Assembly: GCA_013127575.1 (NCBI GenBank)
Contig: CP053418.1
Location: 4,030,001 to 4,094,000 of the forward strand
Direction: 5' to 3'
DNA: 64,000 nt
Source of the DNA: Ramlibacter terrae
Lineage (GTDB): Bacteria; Pseudomonadota; Gammaproteobacteria; Burkholderiales; Burkholderiaceae_C
Both the position numbers and the translations under genes were made by a program. Positions 1-10,039 of this stretch are shown here, piece after piece. The notes under the pieces were generated by a model. It saw nothing but the letters and a program-made list of their open reading frames with translations. It ran no database searches and was not told where the DNA came from. Within the stretch, counting starts at the first letter, position 1. Each line of letters opens with the position of its first letter.

Positions 1-1319
1 ATCAGCCGCCCCGTGAACTTGGGGTACCAGTAATAGAAGGCGCCGAACAGCGGGAACACCGCGCCGCCGATCAGCACGTAGTGCAGGTGCGCCACCACGA
101 AGTAGGTGTCGTGCACCTGCGAATCGAGCGACACCGAGGCGAGCATCAGGCCCGTCATGCCGCCCATCACCAGGATGAAGAAGAAGGCCAGCACGTACAG
201 CAGCGGCGTGCGGAAGTTCAGGCGGCCGGTCCACAGCGTGGCGATCCAGCAAAAGATCTGCACCGCCGTCGGCACCGCGATCAGGATGCTGGCCGCGGTG
301 AAGAAGCTCTTGCCCAGCTCGGGGATGTTGGTCGCGTACATGTGGTGCACCCACAGGCCGAACGCCAGGAAGCCGGTGGCGATCAGCGACAGCACCATCG
401 CGGTGTAGCCGAAGATCGGCCGGTGCGCGAACGTGGGGATGATGGACGAGATGAAGCCGAGGCCCGGCATGAAGATCAGGTACACCTCGGGGTGGCCGAA
501 GAACCAGAACAGGTGCTGCCACAGGAGCGCATCGCCGCCTTCGCCGGGGTTGTAGAAGTGCGTGGCGACCAGCCGGTCCATGATCATCATCGTGCTGGCC
601 AGCGCCACCGAGGGCATGGCGAACATGATCGTGAAGGCGGTCACCAGCATGGCCCACACGAACAGCGGGATGCGGTTCAGCGTCATGCCGGGCGCCCGCA
701 GTTTGAACACGGTGCAGATGATGACCACCGCCTCCAGCAGCGCGGACACCTCGGTGAAGGTGATCATCTGCGCCCAGAAGTCGATCCGCTTGCCGGGGCT
801 GTATTCGGGGCCCGCGAGCGGCGGGTACGCGAACCACCCGGCATCGCCCGCGCTGTTGAAGGCGAACGCGATGTAGATCATCGAGCCGCCGAAGAGGAAG
901 ATCCAGTACGCGTACGCATTGAGCCGCGGGAAGGCGACGCTGCGGCTGCCTATCATCAGCGGGACCGGTACATGGCCACCGCCTGCATCACCGGCACGGC
1001 GAACAGGAACATCATGGTCGTGCCATGCATGGTGAAGACTGGTTGTACAGGTCGGGGCCCATCAGCGCGCCATTGGGCCGCGCCAGTTGCAGCCGCATGG
1101 CGGCGGCCAGCAATCCACCCAGCACGAAGAACACCAGCGTGGTCACCGGGAAGCGCCGCGCGATGTTCTTGTGGTTGACGGCGCAGAACCAGCCGAGGAA
1201 GCCGGGCGGGTCCGACCAGGTGCGATCGAGCAGCGCCGCGACCGGCTCGCCGCCGGCCGGCCGTCCTTGATGCGGCCCTTGTCCTCGTCCGGCTGCTCGC
1301 CGCGCGGACCTTCGGTCAT
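1..1319 (-). CDS. ctaD: Cytochrome c oxidase subunit I (C-terminal part outside window)
   Basis: Catalytic subunit I of an aa3/caa3-type haem-copper terminal oxidase in the inner membrane. It reduces oxygen with electrons from subunit II. Read on the minus strand it starts MTEGPRGEQPDEDKG, then shows WFCAVNHKNIARRF, the haem and copper ligand segments (FTMHGTTMMF, WQHLFWFFGHPEVY) and FVVAHLHYV near the window edge. Its ATG overlaps the coxB stop (ATGA), so the two are translationally coupled. The frame breaks near 1256, near 1040 (expected NQVFTMHG, a CCAGG missing a G) and near 982 (expected MYLVPL, a CCTGG missing a T). All family motifs survive, so I regard the gene as intact. The gene runs off the left edge. 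Confidence 0.93.
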
Positions 1320-2281
1320 TGCAGCGTCCCCGGGTAGGCGACGATCGCCGACAGGTCGTCGGCGGACATCGGCGTGGCCGGCATGTTGGAGCCGGGCTTG
1401 TGCTTCTGCGGATCGGCGATCCAGCTCGCCAGTGCTGCGGCGTGTTGGGCAACGTGCCGGCCGCGAGCGTCGCGCGGCTGGCGACATGCGTCAGGTCGGG
1501 CGCGCGGCGCCCTTGCGCCAGCGTGCCCTGCACGGCGTGGCACATGGCGCAGCTGAGCGACTGGAACAGGGCCAGCCCGCGCTGCGCCTTGGCATCGGAG
1601 GGCTGCGGCGCCGACTGCAGCTGCGCGCGGCGCCATTCCTCGTACGCCTGCGGCGCATGCGCATGCACCGTGAACGCCATGAGCGCGTGCTGGAAGCCGC
1701 AGAACTCCGCGCACTGGCCGCGGTACAGCCCCGGATGGTCGGCCGGAAAGCCATCATCGCGGTGCGGCCGGGGATCAGGTCCTTCTTGCCCGCCAGGCTC
1801 GGGATCCACAGGCTGTGGATCACGTCGTCGGACTTCAGGCGCACGAGCACCGGGCGGCCGACGGGGACGTGGATCTCGTTGGCCGTCTCGAAGTTCTCGC
1901 TGACCTCCGCGCCTTCGTACTTCACGGTCCACCACCACTGGTGCGCCACCACCTCGATGTGCACGGCGTCCTTGAGCGGCAGCCGCGCCAATGCGCGATC
2001 GGTGAGGACGCTCGCGACGATGAGCGCCAGCAGCAACAGGATCGACGCCACCACGGCCACGGTGACGCTGCGGCGCGGCCCGGCTCCGCGCGGTTGACCA
2101 TGCGGAGGTCGGGCGCGTCGCCCAGCCGCGAGCGCGGGGCGCGCCACAGCGCGAACAGCACCGCTGCCAGCACCAGGCCGAACACGCCGGTGCAGACGAA
2201 CACGAAGATGCGCCACAGATCGACCACGTGCGCCGCCTGCGGCCCCCACGCGTGCAGCGCGTCGTGCAGCCCGGGGTTCAT
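1316..2281 (-). CDS. ctaC: Cytochrome c oxidase subunit II with fused cytochrome c domain
   Basis: Subunit II of a caa3-type oxidase, about 321 residues. Two N-terminal membrane helices are visible (LWRIFVFVCTGVFGLVL, then a second after the first break). The CuA cupredoxin domain follows, with HQWWWTVKY and the CuA loop GQCAEFCGFQHALM. A C-terminal class I cytochrome c domain has the haem motif CAMCH and a distal Met in GSNMPATPM. The fused haem domain marks the caa3 subtype, which takes electrons from soluble or lipid-anchored cytochrome c. The ATG overlaps the stop of the upstream cytochrome c gene. Frame breaks lie near 2080, 1730 and 1431; the last restores to a CCTGG. The family is certain. 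Confidence 0.92.
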
Positions 2282-2823
2282 GGCCGGCCCTCACGCTGGG
2301 GCTCCTGCCGCGGCCGCGCGTTCTCGGGCTGGCCCGGCGACATGCTGTCGCTGCGCGACGGCGCGACATCCTTGGGCAGCAGCCCGCCGATGGAACGCAC
2401 GTAGGCGACGATCTGCCACGCACGGTCTTCGGGGATGTGGCCGCTGAAGCTGGGCATGCCTTGCGGCCGCCCCTGCATGATGCTGGTGAAGATGTCGGCG
2501 GGCTCGCTGCCATAGCGCCACTGGGTGTCCATCAGCGCCGGGCCCATCGAGCCGCCCCCGTTGGCATGGCAGCCGTTGCAGTTGTACCAGCGGTACAGGC
2601 GCTTGCCCCGGCCCACCGCGAAGGCGTTGCCGTCGTACGCGCTGACGTTGGCCGCCGCCTGCTTCGCGCCGCCGCCGAGCGCCACGGCGGGCTGGTTGGC
2701 GCTTTGCCGCGCCGCCTCCTGCGGCTGCGTGTTGGTCACCGTGCTCGAGAACTGCCGCGCCTCGCGCTCGCAGCCGGCGGCGAGCATCGCCGCGGCCAGT
2801 GCGAGCACGCACAGCGACCTCAT
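2278..2823 (-). CDS. Cytochrome c lipoprotein
   Basis: A 181-residue class I cytochrome c with an unbroken frame. The N-terminus is a lipoprotein signal with lipobox LAAGC at about residues 11-15, so the protein should be anchored on the periplasmic face. The haem-binding motif CNGCH lies near residue 82, and a likely Met axial ligand is in QGMPSFSGHIPEDRAWQI. The C-terminal tail is Pro/Gln/Arg-rich and low in complexity. It sits between xoxJ and coxB with 4-base ATGA overlaps on both sides. This position suggests that it carries electrons from the alcohol dehydrogenase to the caa3 oxidase. That role is inferred from position. Confidence 0.85.
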   Translation of the reverse strand: MRSLCVLALAAAMLAAGCEREARQFSSTVTNTQPQEAARQSANQPAVALGGGAKQAAANVSAYDGNAFAVGRGKRLYRWYNCNGCHANGGGSMGPALMDTQWRYGSEPADIFTSIMQGRPQGMPSFSGHIPEDRAWQIVAYVRSIGGLLPKDVAPSRSDSMSPGQPENARPRQEPQREGRP

Positions 2824-3610
2824 GGCCGCGCCCCCTCCACCAGCGGCACGCCGTAGTCGGACAGGATGCGCAGGATGTCGGGGCGCCGTTGGACGAGCCA
2901 TGCGTCGAGCCGGTCGCGCAGCGCCGTGTCGCCGCGGCGCACGCCCATGGCGATGCCGAACTCGAAGCGCTGCGTGGCGACCTGCGCCGGCGCCGGCACG
3001 CGCTGGAGCCGCAACGGCACGCCGGAGCGCGCGGCGAAGTAGCCGGCTTGCGGACCCCACAGGAACGCCGCGTCCAGCTCGCCACGCTCCATCGCGTGCA
3101 CCATGCGCGCGGCGGCCGGCTCGTCGCCCGGCACCGTGAAGCCGGTGACGTTGTCGACGGCGCCCACCTGCATCAGCGCATGGCCGGGCGGCGTGGCGGC
3201 CATGTCGTCGCCGGGCAGCAGCACCCCGATGCGCCAGTGGCGCAGGCGCGGGTCGTGGAAATCGTGCACCTTGGCCGCGGACGCCGGCGCCACCAGCACG
3301 TAGGTCGAACGGTAGTAGGGCTTCGTGTTCGACGTGCGCTCGAAGCCCGCCGGCACGCCGACGATCACGTCGCAGAGTTCGGCGCCCAGCGTCTTGCGCA
3401 CGAAGCCGCGGCGGTCCGGCAACCACGCGTATTCCAGCCGCAGCCCGAGGTCTTCGGCCAGCAGCGCCGCGATGCGGTTCTCGAAGCCGCTGCCGTCCTC
3501 GTGCGAGAACGGCAGGTTGTCCGGGTCGGCGCACACCCGCAGCGCTTGCGGCTGCGCGGCGGCTGCGCGCCCGCCAGCAGCAGCGTTGCGAAGGCCAGCC
3601 ACGGCTTCAT
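2820..3610 (-). CDS. xoxJ: XoxJ-like periplasmic substrate-binding-type protein
   Basis: Member of the quinoprotein-dehydrogenase-associated family of solute-binding-protein folds (MoxJ/XoxJ), about 263 residues. These periplasmic proteins accompany PQQ methanol-type dehydrogenases and are thought to help activate them; they are not transporters. The start MKPWLAFATLLLAGAQ gives a clear Sec signal peptide, which continues after a one-base break near 3560 into LRVCADPDNLPFSHEDG, the family N-terminal signature. Further family features are GFENRIAALLAEDLG, YYRSTYVLV and ILRILSDYGVPLVEG. It overlaps the cytochrome c gene downstream and the dehydrogenase gene upstream by four bases. Beginning at the internal Met near 3602 would lose the signal peptide. 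Confidence 0.85.
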
Positions 3611-5383
3611 CGCGCCTCTCCTGCCGGCAGCGCGAACACGTAGAGCTGCCCGCCCTTGCGCGTCGCTTCCTTCAGGCCCTTCATGGCGTTGGCGAAGCCG
3701 GCCGCGGCGGTGCTGTCGCGCGTGTCGAGGTCGGCCGACACCACCGAGCCCGGCCAGCCGCCGATGCCGGCCAGGATGGCGATGTACTGCCTGCCGTCCA
3801 CGCCGCGCCGGGTGACCGGCTGGCCGACGATGCCGGAAGCGGTCTTGAATTGCCACAACAGCTTGCCCGTCCGCGCGTCCAGCGCCTTGAACACACCGTC
3901 CATCGTTCCGTAGAAGACGAGGTCGCCCGCGGTGGCGAGGGCGCCGCTCCACACCGGGAAGTCCTCTTCCACCTGCCAGGCCTTGCGCCCGGCCACCGGG
4001 TCCCGGGCGGTGAACAGGCCGCGGTGGCCGCCCGGCCCCGCATACATCCTGTTGTCGGTGCCCACGAACGGCGTGCCCGCGATGTAGCTGGTTTCGTAGG
4101 TGACCGAGTCCTGGCACAGGTTCTGGTGGGGCAGGTACAGCAGCCGGGTGCGCGGCGACCACGCGGCGGGCTGCCAGTCCTTGGCGCCCGGCGACGCGGG
4201 GCAGACGCTGCGCGTCGTCTCGCCGGGACGCGGATCCTTGTCCGGGTTGTAGCGCAGGCGGCCCGTCTGGAGGTCGACGCCGTGCGACGTCGTGATGTGC
4301 ACGTACGGCTGCGCCGCCAGCACCTGCCCGCTCGCGCGGTCCATCACGTAGACGTAGCCGTTGCGCTCGGGGCGCAGCATCACCTTGCGCCGCTTGCCCT
4401 GCCAGTCGAGCTCCACCAGGATGCTTTCGTTGATGCCGTCGTAGTCGTGCAGGTCGTGCGGGCTCGACTGGTAGAACCACACGGCCTCGCCGGTGTCGGG
4501 CCGGCGCGCGAACACGCCCGAGGTCCACTTGTTGTCGCCGGGCCGCTGCGCCGGGTTCCACGGCCCCGGGTTGCCGGTCCCGTAGAACAGCAGGTCGAGT
4601 TCCGGGTCGTAGGAGAGGAAGCCCCAGACGGTACCGCCGCCTATCCGCCAGGCGTTGGGCGGCCAGCTCTTGACGCCGAGGTCGGTGCCGCGGTCCATCG
4701 CGTAGTAGGGCTTGAAGTTCGGCCCGATCAGCACCTCGCTGTCGGGCCCGGTGCTGTAGGCGCGCCAGGCGACTGGCCCGTGGCCGCGTCCAGCGCGGTG
4801 AGCCATCCGCGCACCCCGAACTCGCCGCCGCTGTTGCCCACCAGCACCTTGCCCTTCACCACCAGCGGGGCCATCGTCACGCTCTCGCCCAGCTTGATCT
4901 CGCCGAGCTTCGTGCGCCACAGTTCCCTGCCGCTCTTCGCGTCGAGCGCGACGGTCTGGTTGTCGAGCGTGTTGAAGAACAGGCGCCCATCCGCATACGC
5001 GGCGCCGCGGTTCACCGTGTCGCAGCAAGCGACGCCCTGCGAGCTCGGATGCGGGTTCGGCTCGAACTTCCACTTGAGCGCGAAGCCGGGCTGCGCGAGG
5101 TCGAACGCGAACACCGGGTTCGGGAACGGGCCGACCACGAACATCGTGTTCTCGGCAATGATCGGCGCGGCCTCATGGCCGCGATCGAGGCCGGTCGGGA
5201 AGGTGAAGACCTGCTGCAGCCGCGCGACGTTCGCCGCCGACACCTGCGCGAGATTGCTGAAGCGCGTGTTGGCGTAGTCCTTGCCCGCGCGCACCCACTC
5301 GGCGTCGCCCGGCGCCGGGCCCACGCCAGCACGCTGGACAGGGCCAGCGCAGCCGCATTCACCAACGAGATCCGCAACTTCAT
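3607..5383 (-). CDS. xoxF: PQQ-dependent alcohol dehydrogenase, lanthanide (XoxF) type
   Basis: Periplasmic quinoprotein of about 592 residues, the size of MxaF/XoxF. A signal peptide (MKLRISLVNAAALALSSVLAWA) is followed by propeller repeats. Expected active-site features are present: the vicinal disulphide CC in GVACCDTVNRG, the metal-ligand Glu in GNSGGEFGVRGW, Asn in GTGNPGPWNPAQRPGDNKW, and the catalytic loop HDLHDYDGINE. In this loop the catalytic Asp is followed two residues later by another Asp. XoxF enzymes use that second Asp to coordinate a lanthanide; calcium-dependent MxaF has Ala there. The substrate (methanol or another primary alcohol) cannot be read from sequence. Breaks near 5318 and 4767 both restore to CCAGG. 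The 126 bases upstream probably hold the promoter. Confidence 0.88.
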
Positions 5384-5414
5384 CTCCGGTGCAAGAGAGA
5401 AGTCCCCGTGTTCC

Positions 5415-5431
5415 ACCGCGCCGGGCGCGGT
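5415..5431. promoter_or_regulatory. 17-bp perfect palindrome upstream of the xoxF-like gene
   Basis: ACCGCGCC and GGCGCGGT arms of 8 bp around a single central base, about 32 bases before the xoxF-like ATG. The single-base centre makes an RNA hairpin unlikely, so a protein-binding site is the better guess. The surrounding 5384-5509 gap otherwise holds only moderately A+T-rich sequence and no ORF. Confidence 0.35.
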
Positions 5432-5509
5432 CTCCTGTTATGTCGCCGTTTACGGCTGTGTTTGTGCCGCCAGTGTAATCACGCCATGCACTTTTTTGGC
5501 GCGTGCTGC

Positions 5510-6403
5510 TCAGCCTTGCGGTAACGGTTTCAGGCTCTTGAGGTGCAGGTACAACGCGCGGACGTCGGTCTCGCTCATCTCGCGCAGCGACTCGAAGGGC
5601 ATCACCTTCACGCCCGTGCCGTCGGGACGGCGTCCGGTGCGGAACAGGCGCATCAGCGCATCGGCGTCGGGGTAGCGCGCGAGCACCGAGCCATCGCCTG
5701 GCGTGAGGTTGGACGCGGCCGGCCAGTCGGGCGGCCCACCCGGGATGCGGCCACCGGCGAGGTTGGCGCCATGGCAGCCCGGGCACATGTTGGCGACGTA
5801 GGCGCCGTGCTTGAGGTTGACGCCTTCCGCCACCGGCCGGGCCGGCGGCAGCGCATGGTCGATCTTGGAAGCCGCGTCGGGAATGTAGCCGACACCGTAG
5901 AGCACGCGCACCGGCAGCGGCAGGTCGATCACGGCCGCGGTTCCGTTGACCGGCGGCAGCGCGCGCACGTGCGCGACCAGCGCGGAGAGGTCCTCGTCGG
6001 TGAAGCGGTTGTAGTCCTCGCTCGGCATGATGAGCAGCGGCCGGCCCGAGGGCGCGACGCCGTGGCGGATGGCGCGCACCCAATCTTCGGGCTGGTAGCC
6101 GGCGACGACGGTGCCCGGTCCCGGGCTGATGTTGGGACCCTTGATGCGCAAGGCGCCGTCGTCGACGAAGGTGCGGCCCGCGCCGTTGGCGCCATGGCAG
6201 TCGACGCAGCCGCGCGACGCATAGAGGTAACGGCCACGTTCGATCGCCTGCGCGTCCGTGCGGAACGCGACGGGCTGCACCGCCACCTCGACCTTGCGCT
6301 GCATCTTGCGGTCGGCCATCACGACACCCACCGCCACCGTCGCGGCGGCCAGCAGCACCACGGCCCCGACGGCGCCCGCCGTCAGCTTCACCCAGTTCCT
6401 CAT
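5510..6403 (-). CDS. Diheme cytochrome c, membrane-anchored
   Basis: A 297-residue protein with an unbroken frame. An N-terminal membrane anchor or uncleaved signal (VKLTAGAVGAVVLLAAATVAVGV) is followed by two cytochrome c domains with haem motifs CVDCH (about residue 66) and CPGCH (about residue 200). Domains like these are found in gluconate/alcohol dehydrogenase cytochrome subunits. The start MRNWVKL was chosen over an upstream Met because it follows a good ribosome-binding site (AGGAG) and precedes the hydrophobic segment directly. It is the first gene of the minus-strand electron-transfer cluster, divergent from the TetR gene 54 bases away. The likely role is electron acceptor or relay for the PQQ dehydrogenase, inferred from context. 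Confidence 0.85.
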   Translation of the reverse strand: MRNWVKLTAGAVGAVVLLAAATVAVGVVMADRKMQRKVEVAVQPVAFRTDAQAIERGRYLYASRGCVDCHGANGAGRTFVDDGALRIKGPNISPGPGTVVAGYQPEDWVRAIRHGVAPSGRPLLIMPSEDYNRFTDEDLSALVAHVRALPPVNGTAAVIDLPLPVRVLYGVGYIPDAASKIDHALPPARPVAEGVNLKHGAYVANMCPGCHGANLAGGRIPGGPPDWPAASNLTPGDGSVLARYPDADALMRLFRTGRRPDGTGVKVMPFESLREMSETDVRALYLHLKSLKPLPQG

Positions 6404-6432
6404 CCCTCGCTCCTGTAAGATGGACACCCTAT

Positions 6433-6447
6433 CCAATTTTTGATTGG
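6433..6447. promoter_or_regulatory. Candidate TetR operator between cytochrome c and TetR genes
   Basis: Inverted repeat CCAAT-TTTTG-ATTGG (5-bp arms, 5-bp spacer) in the 54-bp divergent gap between the diheme cytochrome c start (6403, minus) and the TetR gene start (about 6458, plus). The position suits an autoregulating TetR repressor that also controls the xoxF-oxidase cluster. The arms are short. Confidence 0.4.
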
Positions 6448-6457
6448 TGCTCCAGAA

Positions 6458-7143
6458 ATGGATGGTATGTCAAATTCCTGGCCGGCGTCAATGCCGCCCC
6501 TGCCCCCGCCGCTGGCGGCGGCATTCCCTGGCCGGAACGGGCGGCGGCCCGAAGCGGGAGCGCACCAGGCGCGCAGCTGCTGTACGCCGCCGTGCAGGTG
6601 TTCACGCAGCGCGGCATCGCGGCCGCCACCATGCAGGAGGTGGCGCAGGCCGCCGGTGTCACCACGGCGACGCTCTACAACTACTTCGGCACGCGCGACG
6701 AGCTGGTCCAGCGGCTGGCGGTGGCGCTGGCGCAGACGCTCTGCAAGGCGATCGCGGACAGCCACGCGCAGCTGCCCGATGCCGCCGAGCGGATGGCCAT
6801 CGGCCAGCGGCGCTACTACTGGCTGGCGGCCGAAAGCCCGGCCTGGACGCTGCTGTTGCTGGAGGTGTTCTCCGCGGCGCCGGACGTGCTGGCCCAGATC
6901 GAGCAGTACCCGCTGGCCGACCTGCGCGCGGGCATCCGGCAGAAGAAGTTCAAGGTGCCGGACGAGGCCGCGGCCATGGACGCCATCACCGGCACCTGCG
7001 TGCACACGATGCGCCGCATCGCGCTCGGCCACGCGGCGCCGGGCCATGCGGAGGCCTCGGCGGCGCTGGTGCTTCGGGCACTGGGCGTGCCGCCCGGGCA
7101 GGCAGACGAAGTGGTGCGGCGGCCGCTGCCGCCGCTGGAGTGA
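6458..7143 (+). CDS. TetR/AcrR-family transcriptional regulator
   Basis: About 228 residues. The N-terminal helix-turn-helix is clear: VFTQRGIAAATMQEVAQAAG, then VTTATLYNYFGTRDELVQRL. The ligand-binding half (LLLLEVFSAAPDVLAQIEQY and beyond) is not diagnostic for a ligand. The start MDGMSNSWPASMPP is in a different frame from the HTH, so a one-base error lies near 6545-6580; the exact N-terminus is uncertain. The gene is divergent from the xoxF-oxidase cluster. Its stop abuts the stop of the enoyl-CoA hydratase gene on the other strand (TGATCA). The probable target is the divergent promoter. Confidence 0.8.
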
Positions 7144-7920
7144 TCAGACCTTCGAGAAGTCGGGGCGGCGCTTTTCCATGAAGGCGGTGAAAGCCTCCTT
7201 GGCCGCCGGCTCCTGCAGCATGCGGCCGAAGCTCGCGCCCTCGTCCGCCATCTGCTGCATCACGAGCTGGTGCTGGCCCTTCTTCATGAGCCGCTTGGTT
7301 TCGACCAGGCTGGTGAGCGGCTTGGCGGCCAGCTTCTTCGCCTGCGCCTGCGCATAGCCGTTGACTTCGGTCGGCGGCAGCACGCGGTTGACCAGCCCCA
7401 CCTCGAGCGCGGCTTCGGCCATGAACGGCTCGCCGAGCAGCAAGGCCTCGGCCGCGCGGTGGTAGCCGAGCATCTGCGGCACCAGCAGGCTCGACGCCGC
7501 TTCCGGGCACAGGCCCGGGTTGACGAAGGGCAGCGAGAACGCCGCGTTGTCGCCGGCGTACACCAGGTCGCAGTGCAGCAGCATGGTGGTGCCGATGCCC
7601 ACCGCCGGTCCGCTCACGGCGGCCAGCAGCGGCTTCGGGAAGCCGGCGATGCCGCGCAGGAAGCGGAACACCGGCGAGTCCTGCCCGGCCGGCGGCTTGT
7701 TCAGGAAGTCGCCGATGTCGTTGCCCGCCGAGAACACCGTCGGGTCGCCCTGCAGCACCACGACGCGCACGGCGGGATCGGCCTGCGCCGCTTCCAGCGC
7801 GTCGGCCATCGTGCCGTACATCGCGGCGGTCAGCGAGTTCTTGCGCGCCAGGCGGTTGAGGGTGATGGTCGTGACGCCGGCTTCGGTGTGCACGAGGATG
7901 TCTTGTTCGCTGCTGTTCAT
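7144..7920 (-). CDS. Enoyl-CoA hydratase/isomerase family protein
   Basis: Crotonase-fold protein of 258 residues, unbroken. It shows the CoA and oxyanion-hole segments (FSAGNDIGDFLN, SGPAVGIGTTMLLHCDLVYAG) and FVNPGLCPEAASSLLVPQMLG. The region of the second catalytic Glu reads CPEAASS, typical of the isomerase/hydratase subgroup close to PaaG and ECI-like proteins. The last gene of the minus-strand beta-oxidation operon, its ATG overlaps the stop of the isomerase gene upstream. Likely activity is hydration or double-bond isomerisation of an unsaturated acyl-CoA. The exact substrate is unknown. Confidence 0.88.
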   Translation of the reverse strand: MNSSEQDILVHTEAGVTTITLNRLARKNSLTAAMYGTMADALEAAQADPAVRVVVLQGDPTVFSAGNDIGDFLNKPPAGQDSPVFRFLRGIAGFPKPLLAAVSGPAVGIGTTMLLHCDLVYAGDNAAFSLPFVNPGLCPEAASSLLVPQMLGYHRAAEALLLGEPFMAEAALEVGLVNRVLPPTEVNGYAQAQAKKLAAKPLTSLVETKRLMKKGQHQLVMQQMADEGASFGRMLQEPAAKEAFTAFMEKRRPDFSKV

Positions 7921-8507
7921 TTCTGGATCGCTTCTGGACGAAATCGAGGCGGTCCTGCCCCCAGTACATCTGCTCGCCGACGAAGAAGGTCGGCGCGCCG
8001 AAGACGCCGCGTTCCACGGCCTCCTGCGTCACCTTCTTCAACTGCTCCTTGACCGCGGGGTCGGCGGCCAGCGCCTGCAGTTGCGCGGCGTCGAAGCCGG
8101 CGCCCTGCAGGACGGTGGCTACCGTGGCCGCGTCGTTCATGTTGCGTCCTTCGACCCAGATGGCGCGAAAGACGGTGTCGAGGTAGGCGCGCAGGCGCCC
8201 GGCTCGCGCAGCTGCAGCCCGACCGCGCCGCGCATCAGCGTGAGCGTGTTGATCGGGAAGTGCGGGTTGTGCGCGAACTCCACGCCGTAGCGGCGGGCGA
8301 AGCGCTGCAGGTCGTCCTGCATGTAGCGGCCCTTGGCGGCCACTTCCATCGGCGAGCGGTTGCCGATGGCTCGAACACGCCGCCCAGCAGGAACGGCCGG
8401 TAGTCGACACGCGCCCCGGTGGCGCGTGCCACGCGCGGCAACTGCGTCCACGCCGGGTAGGCGGCCGGGCTGCCGACGTCGAACCAGAACTCCACGGGCT
8501 GGGCCAT
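7917..8507 (-). CDS. 2-hydroxychromene-2-carboxylate isomerase/DsbA-like (HCCA) family protein
   Basis: Thioredoxin-fold protein of the HCCA isomerase (kappa-GST) family, about 198 residues. The N-terminus VEFWFDVGSPAAYPAW is the family glutathione-binding start. Later segments GRYMQDDLQRFARRYG, FPINTLTLMRGA, and GVFGAPTFFVGEQMYWGQDRLD near the C-terminus are typical. Such proteins are common in fatty-acid and aromatic catabolic operons, and many have no assigned substrate. Frame breaks occur near 8372, 8199 and 7943; the last restores to FVQEAIQK then stop by adding one G to CCAG, which creates an ATGA overlap with the downstream gene. The start overlaps the upstream SDR stop (TGATG). Confidence 0.82.
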
Positions 8508-9239
8508 CAGAACTTCTCCATCCGGGGCCGCAGGTCCAGCTCGTGCGTCCAGGCGTCGCGCGGCTGTGGTGCAGCATCCAGTAATTCTCGGCGATGTGGT
8601 CGGGGTTGAGGATGCCGTCCTGCTCTTTCAGCGCGTAACGCTCCGGAAAGTTGTCGCGGATGAATGCGGTGTCGATGCCGCCGTCGATCACCACGTGCGC
8701 CACGTGCAGGCCCTTGGGGCCCAGTTCGCGCGCCATGCTCTGGGCGAGCGCGCGCAGCGCGTGCTTGGCGCCGGCGAAGGAGGCGAAGCCGGCGCTTCCG
8801 CGCAGCGAAGCCGTGGCGCCGGTGAACAGGATCGTGCCCTTGCCGCGCGGGACCATCCGCCGCGCGGCTTCGCGGCCGCACAGGAAGCCCGCCGGGCAGG
8901 CCATCTCCCAGATCTTGAAGTACTTGCGCGCGGTCTCGTCGAGGATGCTGCTCGGCACGTTGGCGCCGATGTTGAACACCAGCACGTCGATGGCGCCGAT
9001 GCGCTGCTCGATCTCGTCGAACAGCGCGACCACTTCCTCCTCCTTGCGCGCGTCGGTGCCGAAACCGTGGGCTGGCCGCCCTCCGCGCGGATCGCGTCCA
9101 GCAGCGGCTGCAGCTTGTCGGCGCTGCGGCGGACCGCGCAGACGGCGTGGCCGCCGCGCGCGAAGCGCCGGGCGATGGCGCCGCCGGTGGCATCGCCGGC
9201 GCCGACGACCACCGCGACGGGAGCAGATGCCATGGTCAT
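8507..9239 (-). CDS. Short-chain dehydrogenase/reductase (SDR)
   Basis: Classical SDR-like protein of about 244 residues. The N-terminal nucleotide motif is degenerate (VVVGAGDATGGAIARRFARG). Other landmarks are VLVFNIGANVPSSI, LFTGATASLRGSAGFASFAGAKHALR and DGGIDTAFIRDN. The expected Tyr of the YxxxK motif is replaced in FAGAKHA, so activity may be altered; this is a recognised variant subgroup in acyl-CoA operons. Frame breaks lie near 9064 and 8560. The ATG overlaps the thioesterase stop, and the stop overlaps the next start. A role in fatty-acid metabolism is inferred from the operon. Confidence 0.82.
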
Positions 9240-10039
9240 TCCTTGTAGTAGACGACCGGTGGGTCGTGGCCAGCAGCTCGCCGGCCTCGTTCCACAGTTG
9301 GCCCGTGTGGTCGAAGAAGCCGCCGCCGAAGCCCGGCCCTTGGCCTGCACCAGCAGGAAGCCCGTGCCGGCCGCGGCGAGCTGCGCGGCGCCGGCATGGA
9401 AATAGACCGTCATGCTGACCGTGCCGATCGGCACGAAGGTCGCGCGCCGCAGCCACACGCGCGGGAAGAAGATGTCGGCCATCGCGGTGAGCGAGGCGAA
9501 GTCCAGCGGCCGCGGCGGATCGTCGCGCAGCCACAGGCGCGTCAGGCTGTCGCCGCTGGTCTGGCCTTCCCACTTCGAGGGGATCATCCCTTCGAGGAAG
9601 CGCATCTCGTAGCGGTGCAGCCATTCGACGCCATGGCGCGGCGTGCGCGGCGCATCGAGCGGACGCGGAACGTCCGGCAGGGTGGCCTCGTGGCCGCCCC
9701 CGGTGTCTCGCCGCACGGCAGTGACCACGGTCGCAGTGATGACCACCTGGTCGCCCTGCACCATCTCGACGGTCCAGTGCTGGGTGGACCGGTTGGTGCG
9801 GGCCGCGCGCGGCCGCAGTTCGAACGCGCCGTCGGCCACGGCGGCCGCGTAGTTGATGGTGAGCGCCAGCGGGTCGCCGAGGCGGTCGGGGTGCCGCAGC
9901 ACCGCGTTCAGCAGCTGCGCCGCCGTGATGCCGCCGTACGGGCCGATCATGTTGGCGTAGGCCGGATCGGTGCGGCCCTGCCAGCGGCCTTCGCCCTGCG
10001 GCTGGAGCGCGATGGCGCTGTCGAACGGATGCGTCGCGG

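Noticed and set aside
5415..5431. Palindrome as a Rho-independent terminator of the diheme cytochrome gene
   Set aside because: The one-base centre cannot form a normal loop, there is no T-tract, and it lies close to the next start codon.
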